Source of the DNA: Petrosia ficiformis | Lineage: Eukaryota > Porifera > Demospongiae > Haplosclerida > Petrosiidae | Reading direction: 5' to 3' | Assembly (NCBI GenBank): GCA_947044365.1 | Contig: OX345636.1 | Coordinates: 58,717,537-58,781,536, forward strand | DNA: 64,000 nucleotides | In this document: one piece after another, positions 24,601 through 36,869 of the stretch | How the letters are laid out: each line of letters starts with the position of its first letter | Position numbering within the stretch: position 1 is the first letter of the stretch | Translations under genes and position numbers: made by a program | Notes under the pieces: generated by a model | What the model was told of the DNA's origin: nothing | Seen by the model: only the letters and a program-made list of their open reading frames with translations | Database searches by the model: none

Positions 24601-27600
24601 AACTGATTGCTACTTCTTGTAATTGTCTAAGTATTAAGTACTAGTCCCTCCTAAGTACTCACCTAACTGATTGCTACTTCTTGTAATTGTCTAAATATTA
24701 AGTACTAGTCCCTTCTAAATACTCACCTAACTGATTGCTACTTCTTGTAATTGTCTAAATATTAAGTACTAGTCCCTTCTAAATACTCACCTAACTGATT
24801 GCTACTTCTTGTAATTGTCTAAGTATTAAGTACAATGTACTAGTCCCTTCTAAATACTCACCTAACTGATTGTTACTTCTTGTAATTGTCTAAGTATTAA
24901 GTACTAGTCCCTTCTAAATACTCACCTAACTGATTGCTACTTCTTGTAATTGTCTAAGTATTAAGTACAATGTACTAGTCCCTTCTAAATACTCACCTAA
25001 CTGATTGTTACTTCTTGTAATTGTCTAAGTATTAAGTACTAGTCCCTTCTAAATACTCACCTAACTGATTGCTACTGCTTGTAATTGTCTAAGTATTAAG
25101 TACTAGTCCCTTCTAAATACTCACCTAACTGATTGCTACTTCTTGTAATTGTCTAAATATTAAGTACTAGTCCCTCCTAAATACTCACCTAACTGATTGC
25201 TACTTCTTGTAATTGTCTAAGTATTAAGTACTAGTCCCTTCTAAATACTCACCTAACTGATTGCTAATTCTTGTAATTGTCTAAATATTAAGTACTAGTC
25301 CCTTCTAAATACTCACCTAACTGATTGCTACCTCTTGTAATTGTCTAAATATTAAGTACTAGTCCCTTCTAAATACTCACCTAACTGATTGCTACTTCTT
25401 GTAATTGTCTAAGTATTAAGTATTAGTCCCTTCTAAATACTCACCTAACTTATTGCTACTTCTTGTAATTGTCTAAGTATTAAGTACTAGTCCCTTCTAA
25501 ATACTCACCTAACTGATTGCTACTTCTTGTAATTGTCTAAATATTAAGTACTAGTCCCTTCTAAATACTCACCTAACTGATTGCTACTTCTTGTAATTGT
25601 CTAAGTATTAAGTACAATGTACTAGTCCCTTCTAAATACTCACCTAACTGATTGCTACTTCTTGTAATTGTCTAAGTATTAAGTACTAGTCCCTCCTAAG
25701 TACTCACCTAACTGATTGCTACTTCTTGTAATTGTCTAAGTATTAAGTACTAGTCCCTCCTAAATACTCACCTAACTGATTGCTACCTCTTGTAATTGTC
25801 TAAATATTAAGTACTAGTCCCTTCTAAATACTCACCTAACTGATTGCTACTTCTTGTAATTGTCTAAGTATTAAGTATTAGTCCCTTCTAAATACTCACC
25901 TAACTTATTGCTACTTCTTGTAATTGTCTAAGTATTAAGTACTAGTCCCTTCTAAATACTCACCTAACTGATTGCTACTTCTTGTAATTGTCTAAATATT
26001 AAGTACTAGTCCCTTCTAAATACTCACCTAACTGATTGCTACTTCTTGTAATTGTCTAAATATTAAGTACTAGTCCCTTCTAAATACTCACCTAACTGAT
26101 TGCTACTTCTTGTAATTGTCTAAGTATTAAGTACAATGTACTAGTCCCTTCTAAATACTCACCTAACTGATTGTTACTGCTTGTAATTGTCTAAGTATTA
26201 AGTACTAGTCCCTTCTAAATACTCACCTAACTGATTGCTACTTCTTGTAATTGTCTAAGTATTAAGTACTAGTCCCTTCTAAATACTCACCTAACTGATT
26301 GCTACTTCTTGTAATTGTCTAAATATTAAGTACTAGTCCCTCCTAAATACTCACCTAACTGATTGCTACTTCTTGTAATTGTCTAAGTATTAAGTACTAG
26401 TCCCTTCTAAATACTCACCTAACTGATTGCTACTTCTTGTAATTGTCTAAATATTAAGTACTAGTCCCTTCTAAATACTCACCTAACTGATTGCTACTTC
26501 TTGTAATTGTCTAAATATTAAGTACTAGTCCCTTCTAAATACTCACCTAACTGATTGCTACCTCTTGTAATTGTCTAAATATTAAGTACTAGTCCCTTCT
26601 AAATACTCACCTAACTGATTGCTACTTCTTGTAATTGTCTAAGTATTAAGTACTAGTCCCTTCTAAATACTCACCTAACTGATTGCTACTTCTTGTAATT
26701 GTCTAAGTATTAAGTACTAGTCCCTCCTAAGTACTCACCTAACTGATTGCTACTTCTTGTAATTGTCTAAGTATTAAGTACTAGTCCCTTCTAAATACTC
26801 ACCTAACTGATTGTTACTTCTTGTAATTGTCTAAATATTAAGTACTAGTCCCTTCTAAATACTCACCTAACTGATTGCTACTTCTTGTAATTGTCTAAGT
26901 ATTAAGTACAATGTACTAGTCCCTTCTAAATACTCACCTAACTGATTGCTACTTCTTGTAATTGTCTAAGTATTAAGTACTAGTCCCTTCTAAATACTCA
27001 CCTAACTGATTGCTACTTCTTGTAATTGTCTAAGTATTAAGTACTAGTCCCTCCTAAGTACTCACCTAACTGATTGCTACTTCTTGTAATTATCTAAGTA
27101 TTAAGTACTATTCCCTTCTAAATACTCACCTAACTGATTGCTACTTCTTGTAATTGTCTAAATATTAAGTACTAGTCCCTTCTAAATACTCACCTAACTG
27201 ATTGCTACTTCTTGTAATTGTCTAAGTATTAAGTACTAGTCCCTTCTAAATACTCACCTAACTGATTGCTACTTCTTGTAATTGTCTAAATATTAAGTAC
27301 TAGTCCCTCCTAAATACTCACCTAACTGATTGCTACTTCTTGTAATTGTCTAAGTATTAAGTACTAGTCCCTTCTAAATACTCACCTAACTGATTGCTAC
27401 TTCTTGTAATTGTCTAAATATTAAGTACTAGTCCCTTCTAAATACTCACCTAACTGATTGCTACTTCTTGTAATTGTCTAAATATTAAGTACTAGTCCCT
27501 TCTAAATACTCACCTAACTGATTGCTACCTCTTGTAATTGTCTAAATATTAAGTACTAGTCCCTTCTAAATACTCACCTAACTGATTGCTACTTCTTGTA

Positions 27601-28576
27601 ATTGTCTAAGTATTAAGTACTAGTCCCTTCTAAATACTCACCTAACTGATTGCTACTTCTTGTAATTGTCTAAGTATTAAGTACTAGTCCCTCCTAAGTA
27701 CTCACCTAACTGATTGCTACTTCTTGTAATTGTCTAAGTATTAAGTACTAGTCCCTTCTAAATACTCACCTAACTGATTGTTACTTCTTGTAATTGTCTA
27801 AGTATTAAGTACAATGTACTAGTCCCTTCTAAATACTCACCTAACTGATTGCTACTTCTTGTAATTGTCTAAGTATTAAGTACTATTCCCTTCTAAATAC
27901 TCACCTAACTGATTGCTACTTCTTGTAATTGTCTAAATATTAAGTACTAGTCCCTTCTAAATACTCACCTAACTGATTGCTACTTCTTGTAATTGTCTAA
28001 ATATTAAGTACTAGTCCCTTCTAAATACTCACCTAACTGATTGCTACTTCTTGTAATTGTCTAAGTATTAAGTACTAGTCCCTCCTAAGTACTCACCTAA
28101 CTGATTGCTACTTCTTGTAATTGTCTAAGTATTAAGTACAATGTACTAGTCCCTTCTAAATACTCACTTAACTGATTGTTACTTCTTGTAATTGTCTAAG
28201 TATTAAGTACTAGTCCCTTCTAAATACTCACCTAACTGATTGCTACTGCTTGTAATTGTCTAAGTATTAAGTACTTGTCCCTCCTAAATACTCACCTAAC
28301 TGATTGCTACTGCTTGTAATTGTCTAAGTATTAAGTACTAGTCCCTTCTAAATACTCACCTAACTGATTGCTACTTCTTGTAATTGTCTAAATATTAAGT
28401 ACTAGTCCCTCCTAAATACTCACCTAACTGATTGCTACTTCTTGTAATTGTCTAAGTATTAAGTACTAGTCCCTTCTAAATACTCACCTAACTGATTGCT
28501 ACTTCTTGTAATTGTCTAAGTATTAAGTACTAGTCCCTTCTAAATACTCACCTAACTGATTGCTACTTCTTGTAAT
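15609..28576. repeat. 64-bp satellite array, about 200 monomers, with higher-order structure
   Basis: The monomer (CTAAATACTCACCTAACTGA, TTGCTACTTCTTGTAATTGT, CTAAGTATTAAGTACTAGTCCCTT) repeats head to tail for about 13 kb without interruption. Variation is confined to a few columns: CCCTTC or CCCTCC, AAATAC or AAGTAC, CTAAGT or CTAAAT, CTTC or CATC, and a recurring 7-bp insertion (AAGTACAATGTACTAG) giving 71-bp monomers. The same variant order recurs as blocks. A 1,359-bp block of 21 monomers at about 16,215-17,573 is repeated in tandem at about 17,574-18,932. A 455-bp seven-monomer block near 25.4 kb recurs near 25.9 kb. No ORF survives. It is a true satellite maintained by unequal exchange; a centromeric or heterochromatic role is possible but not shown. 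Confidence 0.97.
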
Positions 28577-28579
28577 TTT

Positions 28580-29330
28580 TACTGATATATGTTTGGTCTT
28601 TATAAGGTGTAAGACCTTACAAAAATCAAACAGATACCAAATAATAGACCAAATGATAGTCTTGTCCCAAGACTTGCACATCCTATGGTGAAAACATTAT
28701 GATATGGTGATGTTGCATTCCGTGATTCTTGTATTGTCCAATGAGATTGCTCAGTTTAATTAATTGATCACATGACTTTGTATATTCCAAAACGACATAT
28801 CAAAAAACAGGTAATAAATGAAATTCTTTATATTAATCAGTGTTCCAGACCACCTTCTGATCACCACCAGGAGACTGTGATTCACCACACATGTACATGT
28901 ACATATACATGTAACAATGCTTCAAATACATTTAGCTATGATACAAGTACATGTAAGTGGAGTGAATCAGGTGACAGTCAATGTCATCTGATTATGACAT
29001 CACTATATCAGGAATGTTGACCAAAGTTGCCAGACTGTTTTTTTTTGCAATGGGGCGTGGCAGTCTGGAGATGAGACTAACCAAATGATGGTAGGCCATT
29101 TGTGACCAGTATTAAAGTCTTAGTCATAATTAATTTCAGTTAAATTGTCACATTCTACTTTTTTTATGGTGACATCAACATATACACATGTACATATATG
29201 TAACATTTTGTGATAGTCACATGACCTCTGATTTTCTATCTCTCTGCAGTGTTGAGCAAAACCTCATTATCAAACTAGTACCATATAATAGAGTAATTGT
29301 ATTGAGCCTTAATAACACGGTAGAGTTTTT
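28580..29330. other. unassigned spacer after the satellite
   Basis: No gene is supported. Short frames here (for example 28,772-29,020) lack motifs. Confidence 0.4.
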
Positions 29331-29340
29331 TAATTATCAA

Positions 29341-29367
29341 TGTTTCGACCCGAAGGTCTTCTTCAGC
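29341..29367 (-). ncRNA. hammerhead-like core in the PLE 3' region
   Basis: On the minus strand CTGAAGA is followed by a GACC-TTCG-GGTC hairpin and then GAAAC. CTGANGA + stem II + GAAA is the conserved hammerhead core, and Penelope-like elements are known to carry minimal hammerhead motifs. There is one extra A before stem II, and the stem III/cleavage triplet is not clear (ACATTGATA follows). It may therefore be an inactive relic or a coincidental hairpin. Confidence 0.4.
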
Positions 29368-29550
29368 AGTATACAAAAACAAAACCAAATAGCCTATTTA
29401 TATACGGACAGATAACAAGTGATGATGTCATGACAGTACAAAGAGTGAGAACAATGATGGTACAGGAATAATACAAAGGGTGGTACAGAAAAATAACAAG
29501 GTTTGACAATGATGGTACAAGAAAAGTAAACTATGACATGAAGGTTTAGA

Positions 29551-29864
29551 TTAAGTCTGTGATGGTAGAATAGAGTCCCAAGACGGATTAATATGTACTC
29601 CAGGGTCTGTATTGATGGTGTCAGAAGTACTTTTTATTAAAATAGCTTCTCTGATCTTTCTTCTTCTCCAATTTTCTTCAACTGCTAAAACTTCACACTT
29701 GTCCCATAGAATACTGTGACCTGTAGAATGAACATGTACTGATATAGCATTGTTATGATCTCCGATCTTGATAGCTCTTTTGTGTTCACTCATCCTGATC
29801 TTGAAAGTCCTTCCGGTTTCACCTATGTAAGTTCCACCACATTCACAGTGAATGGCATAATTGA
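29551..29864 (-). pseudogene. GIY-YIG endonuclease domain of the Penelope-like element
   Basis: After the frame change the minus strand reads VNYAIHCECGGTYIGETGR, which carries the GIY..YIG-type strand pair and the conserved ETGR. SEHKRAI, a HVHSTGHSI block and an ENWRRRKIREAILIKS helix with its Glu follow, and a stop lies at 29,551. This is the order seen in EN-positive Penelope-like elements, where the nuclease nicks target DNA. There is no start codon in suitable context because the domain is translated as the C-terminus of the RT polyprotein. Confidence 0.85.
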
Positions 29865-31148
29865 CCCCAAGGATGGAATCGGTGTTTTGACTTGTGTCAA
29901 CATATTCCCAAGTGTGCCTTTACTGGTAAAGGCAATTCTCACTGGTAGATGTTTACAAACTACATCAATATTCTCACTGAGTCCCGGAGTGTATGGTAAC
30001 ACAAGGGTCTTAATCTCTTCATTAGTTCCCTTTTCCCCATGATCTTGTTTGGGGCATGTGCCGGTCTTCTTCCTCAGTGCTGCCTGGACTTTCTGTCTTG
30101 GGTAGCCATTGTCCATAAAGATATTCTTTAACTTTTTTCTCTCATCACTCTCCATTCTATCATCTCCACAGATCTTCTCAGCCCTACATCTAAGTGTTTT
30201 GATGATCCCCATTTTCACTCTGGGGTGATGGCTAGATCTATAGTTGAGATACCTGTTGGTGTTTGTAGGTTTCCGGTAGATGTCAGTTGTGAGTCTGTTA
30301 TCTATCCTCTCAACTAGTACATCTAGAAAGGGTAACTTACCACTTACCTCTTCCTCCATTGTGAAGTCTATTCTTGTGTGAAGTCCATTAAGATGTTCCA
30401 AGAACTCACCAAGGTGGTTTTCTCCATGTTGCCACACCACAAACGTATCATCGACATACCTTAGCCACAGTTTTGATGGTAAATCACATGTGACTAAAGC
30501 TGTTCCTTCAAAGTCCTCCATAAAGATGTTAGCAACAACTGGAGACAACGGAGACCCCATGGCGGTACCATCTTTCTGCTCATAAAAACAGTCATTAAAC
30601 CTAAAGAAAGTGGATCTGAGACAAAGATTAGTTAAATCACAAATCTCATCAATTGTTAAGGTGGTTCTCTCATCTAAAGTGTCATCTACAACTAATCGAT
30701 CACGTACGATCCTGAGGGAATCATCAATAGGCACCATGGTGAAAAGACTTTTAACATCAAAGCTAACTAGTCTGTCCACCTCTTGCAATTCTATCTCCGA
30801 TATCCTCTCAACAAAATGAGACGAGTTATGGATATATGAATTGGTTTTGCCTACAATTGGTGACAAAATACAGCAAAGCTCTTTTGCCAACTGGTAGGCT
30901 GGAGACCCAATTGTACTAACAATCGGTCTGAGAGGTATACCGGCTTTATGCACCTTAGGTAGTCCATATATCTGGCGACATTTAGATTGTTGGGGTGTTA
31001 AGCGTTTCCTTAGGGGGGTGGGTAGGCTACTATTCCTTTCTAACCTAATAAGGGTGTCCTTAACCTTTTTCTCTATTATTGCTAGTACCAGTTCATTATT
31101 TATAATACACATTTTGTGTCTTGAAAAATGAATTGCCTTGAAATTCAA
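29823..31148 (-). pseudogene. Penelope-type reverse transcriptase frame
   Basis: This 441-codon frame has the RT landmarks in order. IYGLPKVHK..IPLRPIVS lies at about residues 60-80 and SFDVKSLFTMVPIDDS is motif A (about 148-163). GTAMGSPLSPVVANIFME is motif B (about 214-231), LRYVDDTFVVW is motif C with the catalytic DD (about 248-258), LPFLDVLVER is at about 293, and YRKPTNTNRYLNYRS at about 311. Penelope-like RTs prime at chromosomal ends or nicks to copy their own RNA. The frame runs into a stop at about 29,823 because of a one-base shift in a four-C run at 29,865-29,868; the true continuation is the GIY-YIG domain in the next frame. Apart from this the palm looks intact, so the break is recent or a sequencing error. 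Confidence 0.88.
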
Positions 31149-31149
31149 T

Positions 31150-31617
31150 TTTGTTGATATTAATAATATTTATTATAATTATTAAACCATAACTTAGATG
31201 TTCCAGTAAATGACCATTTTGTAGGGTATACATACCGGCATACTCCTCTATCTTCCTGGCATGGCCGTGAAGAACTCCATTGATTACTCAGGTCAAAGTT
31301 CATGGGAAATAAATTAGTATACTCGTATCAAGTGTGGTCAAATCAGGAGTGAGGTCCTGGATAATGTCATCTTTCTCTGTTTCAGTAGCTGTAAATGTAC
31401 ATGAATATCCAAAATGACAACTATCTGTCTAGAAGCTTAAGATATGATATATTTATAAATTAGTACATGTATCCAAATATTAATTTTTAGGGGCTTTACT
31501 AGGGTATTATATTACCTTTTTGCTTCTTACTGCTTTTTATCTGTTGTCTCTAATATAAGAAAAAATGACTAGTTCTTATGTACATGTATATTGTCACTTG
31601 TGACTGTCAAGTGTTTG
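31150..31617. other. unassigned spacer
   Basis: Nothing was recognised between the PLE and the next MITE. Confidence 0.35.
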
Positions 31618-31826
31618 TACCGTAATTCAGTAAAATTACGTACTATAAAAATTTTCGTATAACAGTATGCGTACGAAATTTAAAAATTTGAAAATTAATG
31701 GGTACTCGGAAGTAAACGGTTTTCGTAAATAATAACGTACGCACGTATGAAAAGTTATACATACGAAAAATAAGAATTCGAAATATTTTAGAGATGAAAT
31801 ATTCCCGATTTACGGTATATAAACAT
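31618..31826. mobile_element. possible MITE of about 200 bp
   Basis: GTACCGTAATTCAG on the left faces CCCGATTTACGGTAT on the right, with several internal TTTCGTA/TACGAAA inversions. Only the outer 9-10 bp match well, so this is tentative. Confidence 0.4.
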
Positions 31827-31940
31827 TCCTTAAATTTGTATTTATTATTGTGACTGTTAAGTGTATGTATATAAACATTCCTTAAATTTGTATTTATTAT
31901 TGTGACTGTTAAGTGTATGTATATAAACATTCCTTAAGGC
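31819..31940. repeat. 52-bp direct repeat, 2.3 copies
   Basis: ATAAACATTCCTTAAATTTG...GTGTATGTAT starts at 31,819, 31,871 and 31,923. Confidence 0.9.
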
Positions 31941-32555
31941 TATTATATTCCATATTTACTTGGGTTAGATAAAGTACTGACTGCTATTCATCCACACATC
32001 CAATCACTCGTATATCATTCCATTCAAGTTTCCATCATCTTCCATCTACATGTGTATTTAAATACATTTCTAGATGTACATTGCACATATAAGAATGTAT
32101 AATGAAATTGAAAAGCAATTAAAGTTAATACAATCTACTTTACATTTGTTATATATAGGCAAAGTAATACACACACCATAAAACTATTGACATGACAATG
32201 TGATAAACTATACAGCTTAGAACTAACTTAGAACTGAATAAAATCATGAATATGATACATTTTATAGGTAACCATTATTAGGACATCATAGTTGATAACA
32301 GTACGTAATACCACAATTACACTGTAGAAATCATATTTCATGAGAGGATGAATGTTTGAATAGCCAGATGGGATGATTTGGTGGATTAATAAATTAATGA
32401 ATGCAATCATGATCATCACAAATGTGATTGAAAAAGAAGAATTATTAAAAATATATACTCATGATGATTATAATTATAGTATAGTATAAAAAGAGTACTT
32501 AGAGGATATTTGTCACTTTTTTCATTTGATATGTTGAGCTAAAAATTGACCTTCA
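31940..32555. other. unassigned AT-rich spacer
   Basis: No supported gene or repeat was found. Confidence 0.35.
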
Positions 32556-32559
32556 TGGT

Positions 32560-33380
32560 AGAATGCTTAGAGTTAGTGCTCAATGTTGCAGCAGCCACTA
32601 CCTCAAATAATTCATTAATTTATTGAGCAAGCAACGTTAATGAGGTATCATTCTTTGAGCATGATATAACCATGACTATATCTATATTTATATATAATAT
32701 CATAAAACAACACCACACTCTGACTCATGTTGTGTAATATACGTATAAGACATGGGTTGGGGGTGATGTAGTATGAATATTAATGAAGTGCTATTGTTTC
32801 AGCATGATCCTTTTTCGAAAGGGATGTAGTTATGGCACTTGTCTATTCCTGATGAGCTGATCCATCACTGAAACGAATGTAGTAAGGATAGCCCTTATTA
32901 GTCTAGTTTAAGGTTCAAGGGCTGTTTGTTATCATTAACCTGTATGTGGTTTTCCTAGTAATTTTTAACTTGGAGAATAATTGCTTTCAGAATATGAGTA
33001 TATAGACTGAAACATTGTAATTATTAACAACATTTTGCTAATTTCTTTTTTCTTGTGTTAGATATTCAGAACTAGAAGTATACTTCTGTCAAGAACCATT
33101 TTTCAAGGGTAGCTTAATTAATAAGACTTGAAGACACTACATTACTACTTGTGCGATGTCATTTCCAGGACGGAGGAATTAGATAAACTATATTATTCTA
33201 TTTATCAGAATGTAGTGAAAACTAAAACCCAAGTACTTTATTGAGTGCTTATATGATGTGGTGAGGATAAACAAAGACTCAATAGAGTCCATCCTTGCCA
33301 TGTTGTATATACTTACTCAACACCTCATAAACATGCATATATATTAATAATATATTATATTAATAATATACAATGTAAGT
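32560..33380. repeat. left arm of a large inverted repeat
   Basis: The segments AATATTAATGAAGTGCT..AGCATGATCCTTTT (about 32,775-32,815), CAGAACTAGAAGTATACT (about 33,066) and GTACTTTATTGAGTG..TGTTGTATATACTTACTCAACACC (about 33,234-33,328) reappear inverted and in mirrored order at 35,770-36,410. Identity is imperfect, with indels. Confidence 0.75.
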
Positions 33381-33382
33381 GG

Positions 33383-33570
33383 ATGAAACTGCCTTGTGTA
33401 TTCAATAGCTACACTGATCTTGAAAACCACAAACACTATGAATGTGTTAGTTGGTGTATTTGTGTAATTTCAGGTGCTGAGTTCAAGCCTTTCAGAATTT
33501 TTTCAATTACAAGCAGCCATTTTGTAGTTAGAATCAATTCTCTTCGTTTTGATCCAATTGACCTTTAGGA
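33383..33570 (-). repeat. inverted copy of the 300-330-bp repeat unit
   Basis: Read on the minus strand, CCTAAAGGTCAATTGGATC, CTAACTACAAAATGGCTGCTTGTAATTG and CACCAACTAACACATTCATA match the tandem units at 34.0-35.1 kb. The 61-codon plus-strand frame here is an artefact. Confidence 0.75.
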
Positions 33571-33939
33571 GTGAATCATGTTTTCAATACAGTGGAATTT
33601 AATTACACAACACTTTTAACATGTCCTAACACATTCAATATGTATATACATGACAGAATTAGCTTTATATTACATCATAGCTACAAGAAAGTGTAATGAA
33701 TGTAAAAATCACTAGAAGTATAATTATTACAGACAGGTTAATTATATTCAGAAGTCAATCTGCAACATTATGAAATATTGGCATTTTGATGGGAATTGAT
33801 ACACAAACAACTTGAGAGAATGTAGTAAACTTCAATTTAGTTTCTAAGGAAACTGCAGCCTTACATAAAATATGGTTTATTGGTAAGAAGCAACAATCCT
33901 AACATGAATAAATTGAAAACCATAAACTACTATATCTGT

Positions 33940-35110
33940 GTACGTTTAGGTGTTCAGTTTCATATGTTTTTACCATCTCATCTCATAGTTAATTCACCAT
34001 AGTGAAATAGGAATGTAGTGATACACTAAAATTCTATGTAGACATGTTTACATGTACATGTACATAATTATATTTTGACTATTTTTAAGTTGATCATATC
34101 CATCAAATAACCAATACACCCCTAAAGGTCAATTGGATCGAAACAAAGATAAATGAATGTAACTAGAAAATGGCTACTTGTAATTGAAAAATATGAACTC
34201 ACCACCTAAAAGTGCACAAATTACACCAACTAACACATTCATAGGGTTTTGGTTTTTAATTTATTCTTATAAACTCCATTATACACACTGTAATGACAAT
34301 TGCAGTGTGTATAATGACAATAGCATTCTACTAAATATTCTATGTAGACATGTTTATTGAGTGTATGTATACATACGTATTTTGACCATTTTAAATTATC
34401 ATATCTATCAAATAACCATTAGACCTCTAAAGGTCAATTGAACTAAAACTAAGATAAATGACGGTAACTAGAAAACGGCTACTCGTAACTGAAATATTCC
34501 AAAAAATATCTTTAAAGTACACAAATATACCAACTAAGACATTCATATGATTTGTGGTTTTCAATTTCATTTTGTTGAATTCAAACAGGAAAAAAATCAA
34601 CTTTCAGAGTGAGTGTTTTCACACATCTCATAGTTCACCATTGTGAAATGGGAATGTAGTGATACACTAAATTTCTATGTAGACATGTTTATTGAGTGTA
34701 TGTGTACATATTTTGACCCTTTTTAAGTTATCATATCTATCAAATAATCATTAGACCCCTAAAGGTCAAATGATCGACTTTAACTAGAAAACGCTACTTG
34801 TAATTGAAACATTCCAAAAGATATGAACTCAGCACCTAAAAGTACACTAATACAACAACTAACGCATTCAGAGGGTTTGTGCTTTTCATGTTAAAGTTAT
34901 ACATACTCCATTATACACACTGTAATGATTAAATGACAATTACAAAATCTGACAACAGTGATCTAGCAAATATTCTATGTAGACATGTTTATTGAGTGTA
35001 TGTATACATATTTTGACTATTATGCCCCTAAAGGTTAATTGGAAGAGAATTAATGCTAACTACAAAATGGCTGCTTGTATTTGAAAAATTCCAAAAGGTT
35101 TGAACTCAGA
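33940..35110. repeat. tandem repeat with 300-334-bp unit, four copies
   Basis: TCTATGTAGACATGTTTA starts at about 34,034, 34,339, 34,673 and 34,973. Each unit also carries CCCTAAAGGTCAATTG, a TAACTAGAAAA.GGCTACT block and ACACATTCATA. The units lie in the spacer of the large inverted repeat. Confidence 0.85.
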
Positions 35111-35769
35111 AAAACACTATTACAGTATTTTATTTAAATTTCAACACACTTTTAAAGGTGCTTTGTACTACTTTCAAGTTTAAGGGTCATTTTCACGGTA
35201 GAGTCATCGCATTGATTTTATTGGGACGAGCCTGAGCGAGCCCCACACTTATCAGTACAGTCAGCTAGAAAGTTAACACTGTATGTACATGTATAATAAT
35301 ATTATATATTGCAAATATTATTTTTGTTTGTACAGTACATATTCTGTAAATATCTTAATGTTCAAATTCAAAAATTTCAAATTTAAATTTTCTAAAGCCA
35401 CATGCTTGATAGCTATGAATTGAGGAAAAGAAGAGATAGGGACAGAGCTAAATGAGCTCTAGAGACCAAAGAGGAGAGAGAAACAAGACTGTCTAAAAGA
35501 GAAGAAGCTTCATTTGTCTAAAGTAGATTGAAGTTTCAAGAATAAAGATCATTCTAGCTGAGATCTTTTCCGGCCAATAATATATTTAACATTGGGATTA
35601 TTCCTACTTTATTTAACAGGTAATACCTCTAAAACCAACCCATGAACTGTTGCATTTTGCTCTTATTCCATCTCAAACACACTAAATGCTTGCTTTTGCT
35701 CTATGTCCAAAATTTGGTTATTCTAACCATACCTTCTCAGGCTCACCTCACAATGAATGCATGGATGCA

Positions 35770-36560
35770 AACATTCTCCAGTATATAAATATATAGGTGT
35801 TGAGTAAGTATATACAACATGCCAAGGATGGACTCTATTGAGTCTTTGTTTATCCTCATCACATCATATAAACACTCATCACAAGACAATAAAGTACTTG
35901 GGTTCTAGTTTTTAACTACATTCTGATAAATAAAATATCGCAGAGTGTCCGTCATTAAGATTGCAAGAAGAGATGTCACACAGTAGTAATGTAATTCATT
36001 AGTATACATGCAAATGGCTATTGGCAGGTATGTTCAACTAAAATTGTTTCCTTTCATACCACCCACTCTGTCTTCAAGTCTTATAAAGCTAACCTTAGAA
36101 AATAGTTAGTATACTTCTAGTTCTGAAAATCTAACCTAAAAAAATATAAATATCATTTTTTTTCAGTTTATATTTAATTCAGAACAGGACATTATGAAAC
36201 CAATTTGTTGTTTCTGTTCAAACAATTGCTATAGCTACCTGCCAAACTACATACAGCTCAATGATAGCAAACATCCTAAAAGTATACTAACAATGGATAT
36301 TCTACCTACCTGACATCACAATTAATGACGAATCAACTGGTCCGGGAGATGTAAAAGGATCATGCTGATAGAACAGCATTTCATTAATATTCATACTACA
36401 GGACACATACAACCTATGTTGTACATGTAACTTATATGAATATTAACAAGGTGCCATTCTTTGAGCATGATCCAATGTAAAAACAAATTATTTATAATTA
36501 TGGCTTGGATGAGGGATTAGTGTGAAAAGGCGTCACCTTATCAAACTAATCACTCATTTA
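35770..36560. repeat. right arm of a large inverted repeat
   Basis: Mirror of 32,560-33,380. GGTGTTGAGTAAGTATATAC (about 35,798), AAAGTACTTGGGTTCTAG, AGTATACTTCTAGTTCTG (about 36,110) and AAAAGGATCATGCTGATAG..ATTAATATTCATACTAC (about 36,352) occur in reverse order. Confidence 0.75.
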
Positions 36561-36720
36561 TAACAAGTCAGTATAATACATACATGAAGTATACATACCT
36601 TATAGTAGTAACAACCAAAGTTATATGCATACATGTATATATAAGCCAGATAATGACATGTGCACCACATTTAATTAAGGGGAAGCTGGGCACATATATA
36701 TGTGCATCACGCTCAAAGGG

Positions 36721-36866
36721 TAATTACCTTAGTTCTACTGTCAGTATAGTACTGTCTCACTACTGCGATGTTGAATTGACAAGTATACCAATTACTGTCA
36801 AAACTACTGTTGAACTATGTAGTGTGGAAATGAAACTACTGAGTAACTACTGTACTGTCTGGTGAC
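36721..36866. mobile_element. family B MITE, copy 2 (inverted, end-trimmed)
   Basis: The interior matches the reverse complement of 14,930-15,075. One terminal end is partly kept (GGTGACTTTTATGG) and runs directly into the next dispersed repeat. Confidence 0.65.
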
Positions 36867-36869
36867 TTT

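Larger units (their letters stand above)
29330..31150 (-). mobile_element. Penelope-like retroelement, 5'-truncated
   Basis: An RT frame and a downstream GIY-YIG endonuclease frame lie in the order typical of Penelope-like elements, followed by about 200 bp of 3' untranslated sequence carrying the CTGAAGA...GAAAC hairpin. The N-terminal region normally preceding the RT fingers is missing upstream of 31,148, which suggests 5' truncation on insertion. The boundaries are approximate. Confidence 0.85.

Noticed and set aside
15609..28576. CRISPR-like array
   Set aside because: The 64-bp units are contiguous near-identical monomers with no unique spacers, in a eukaryotic context without cas genes. 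It is a satellite.
31643..31930. 95-aa minus-strand ORF
   Set aside because: It spans a MITE-like sequence and a 52-bp tandem repeat.
33383..33568. 61-aa ORF
   Set aside because: It is the inverted copy of the 300-bp repeat, with no sign of coding.
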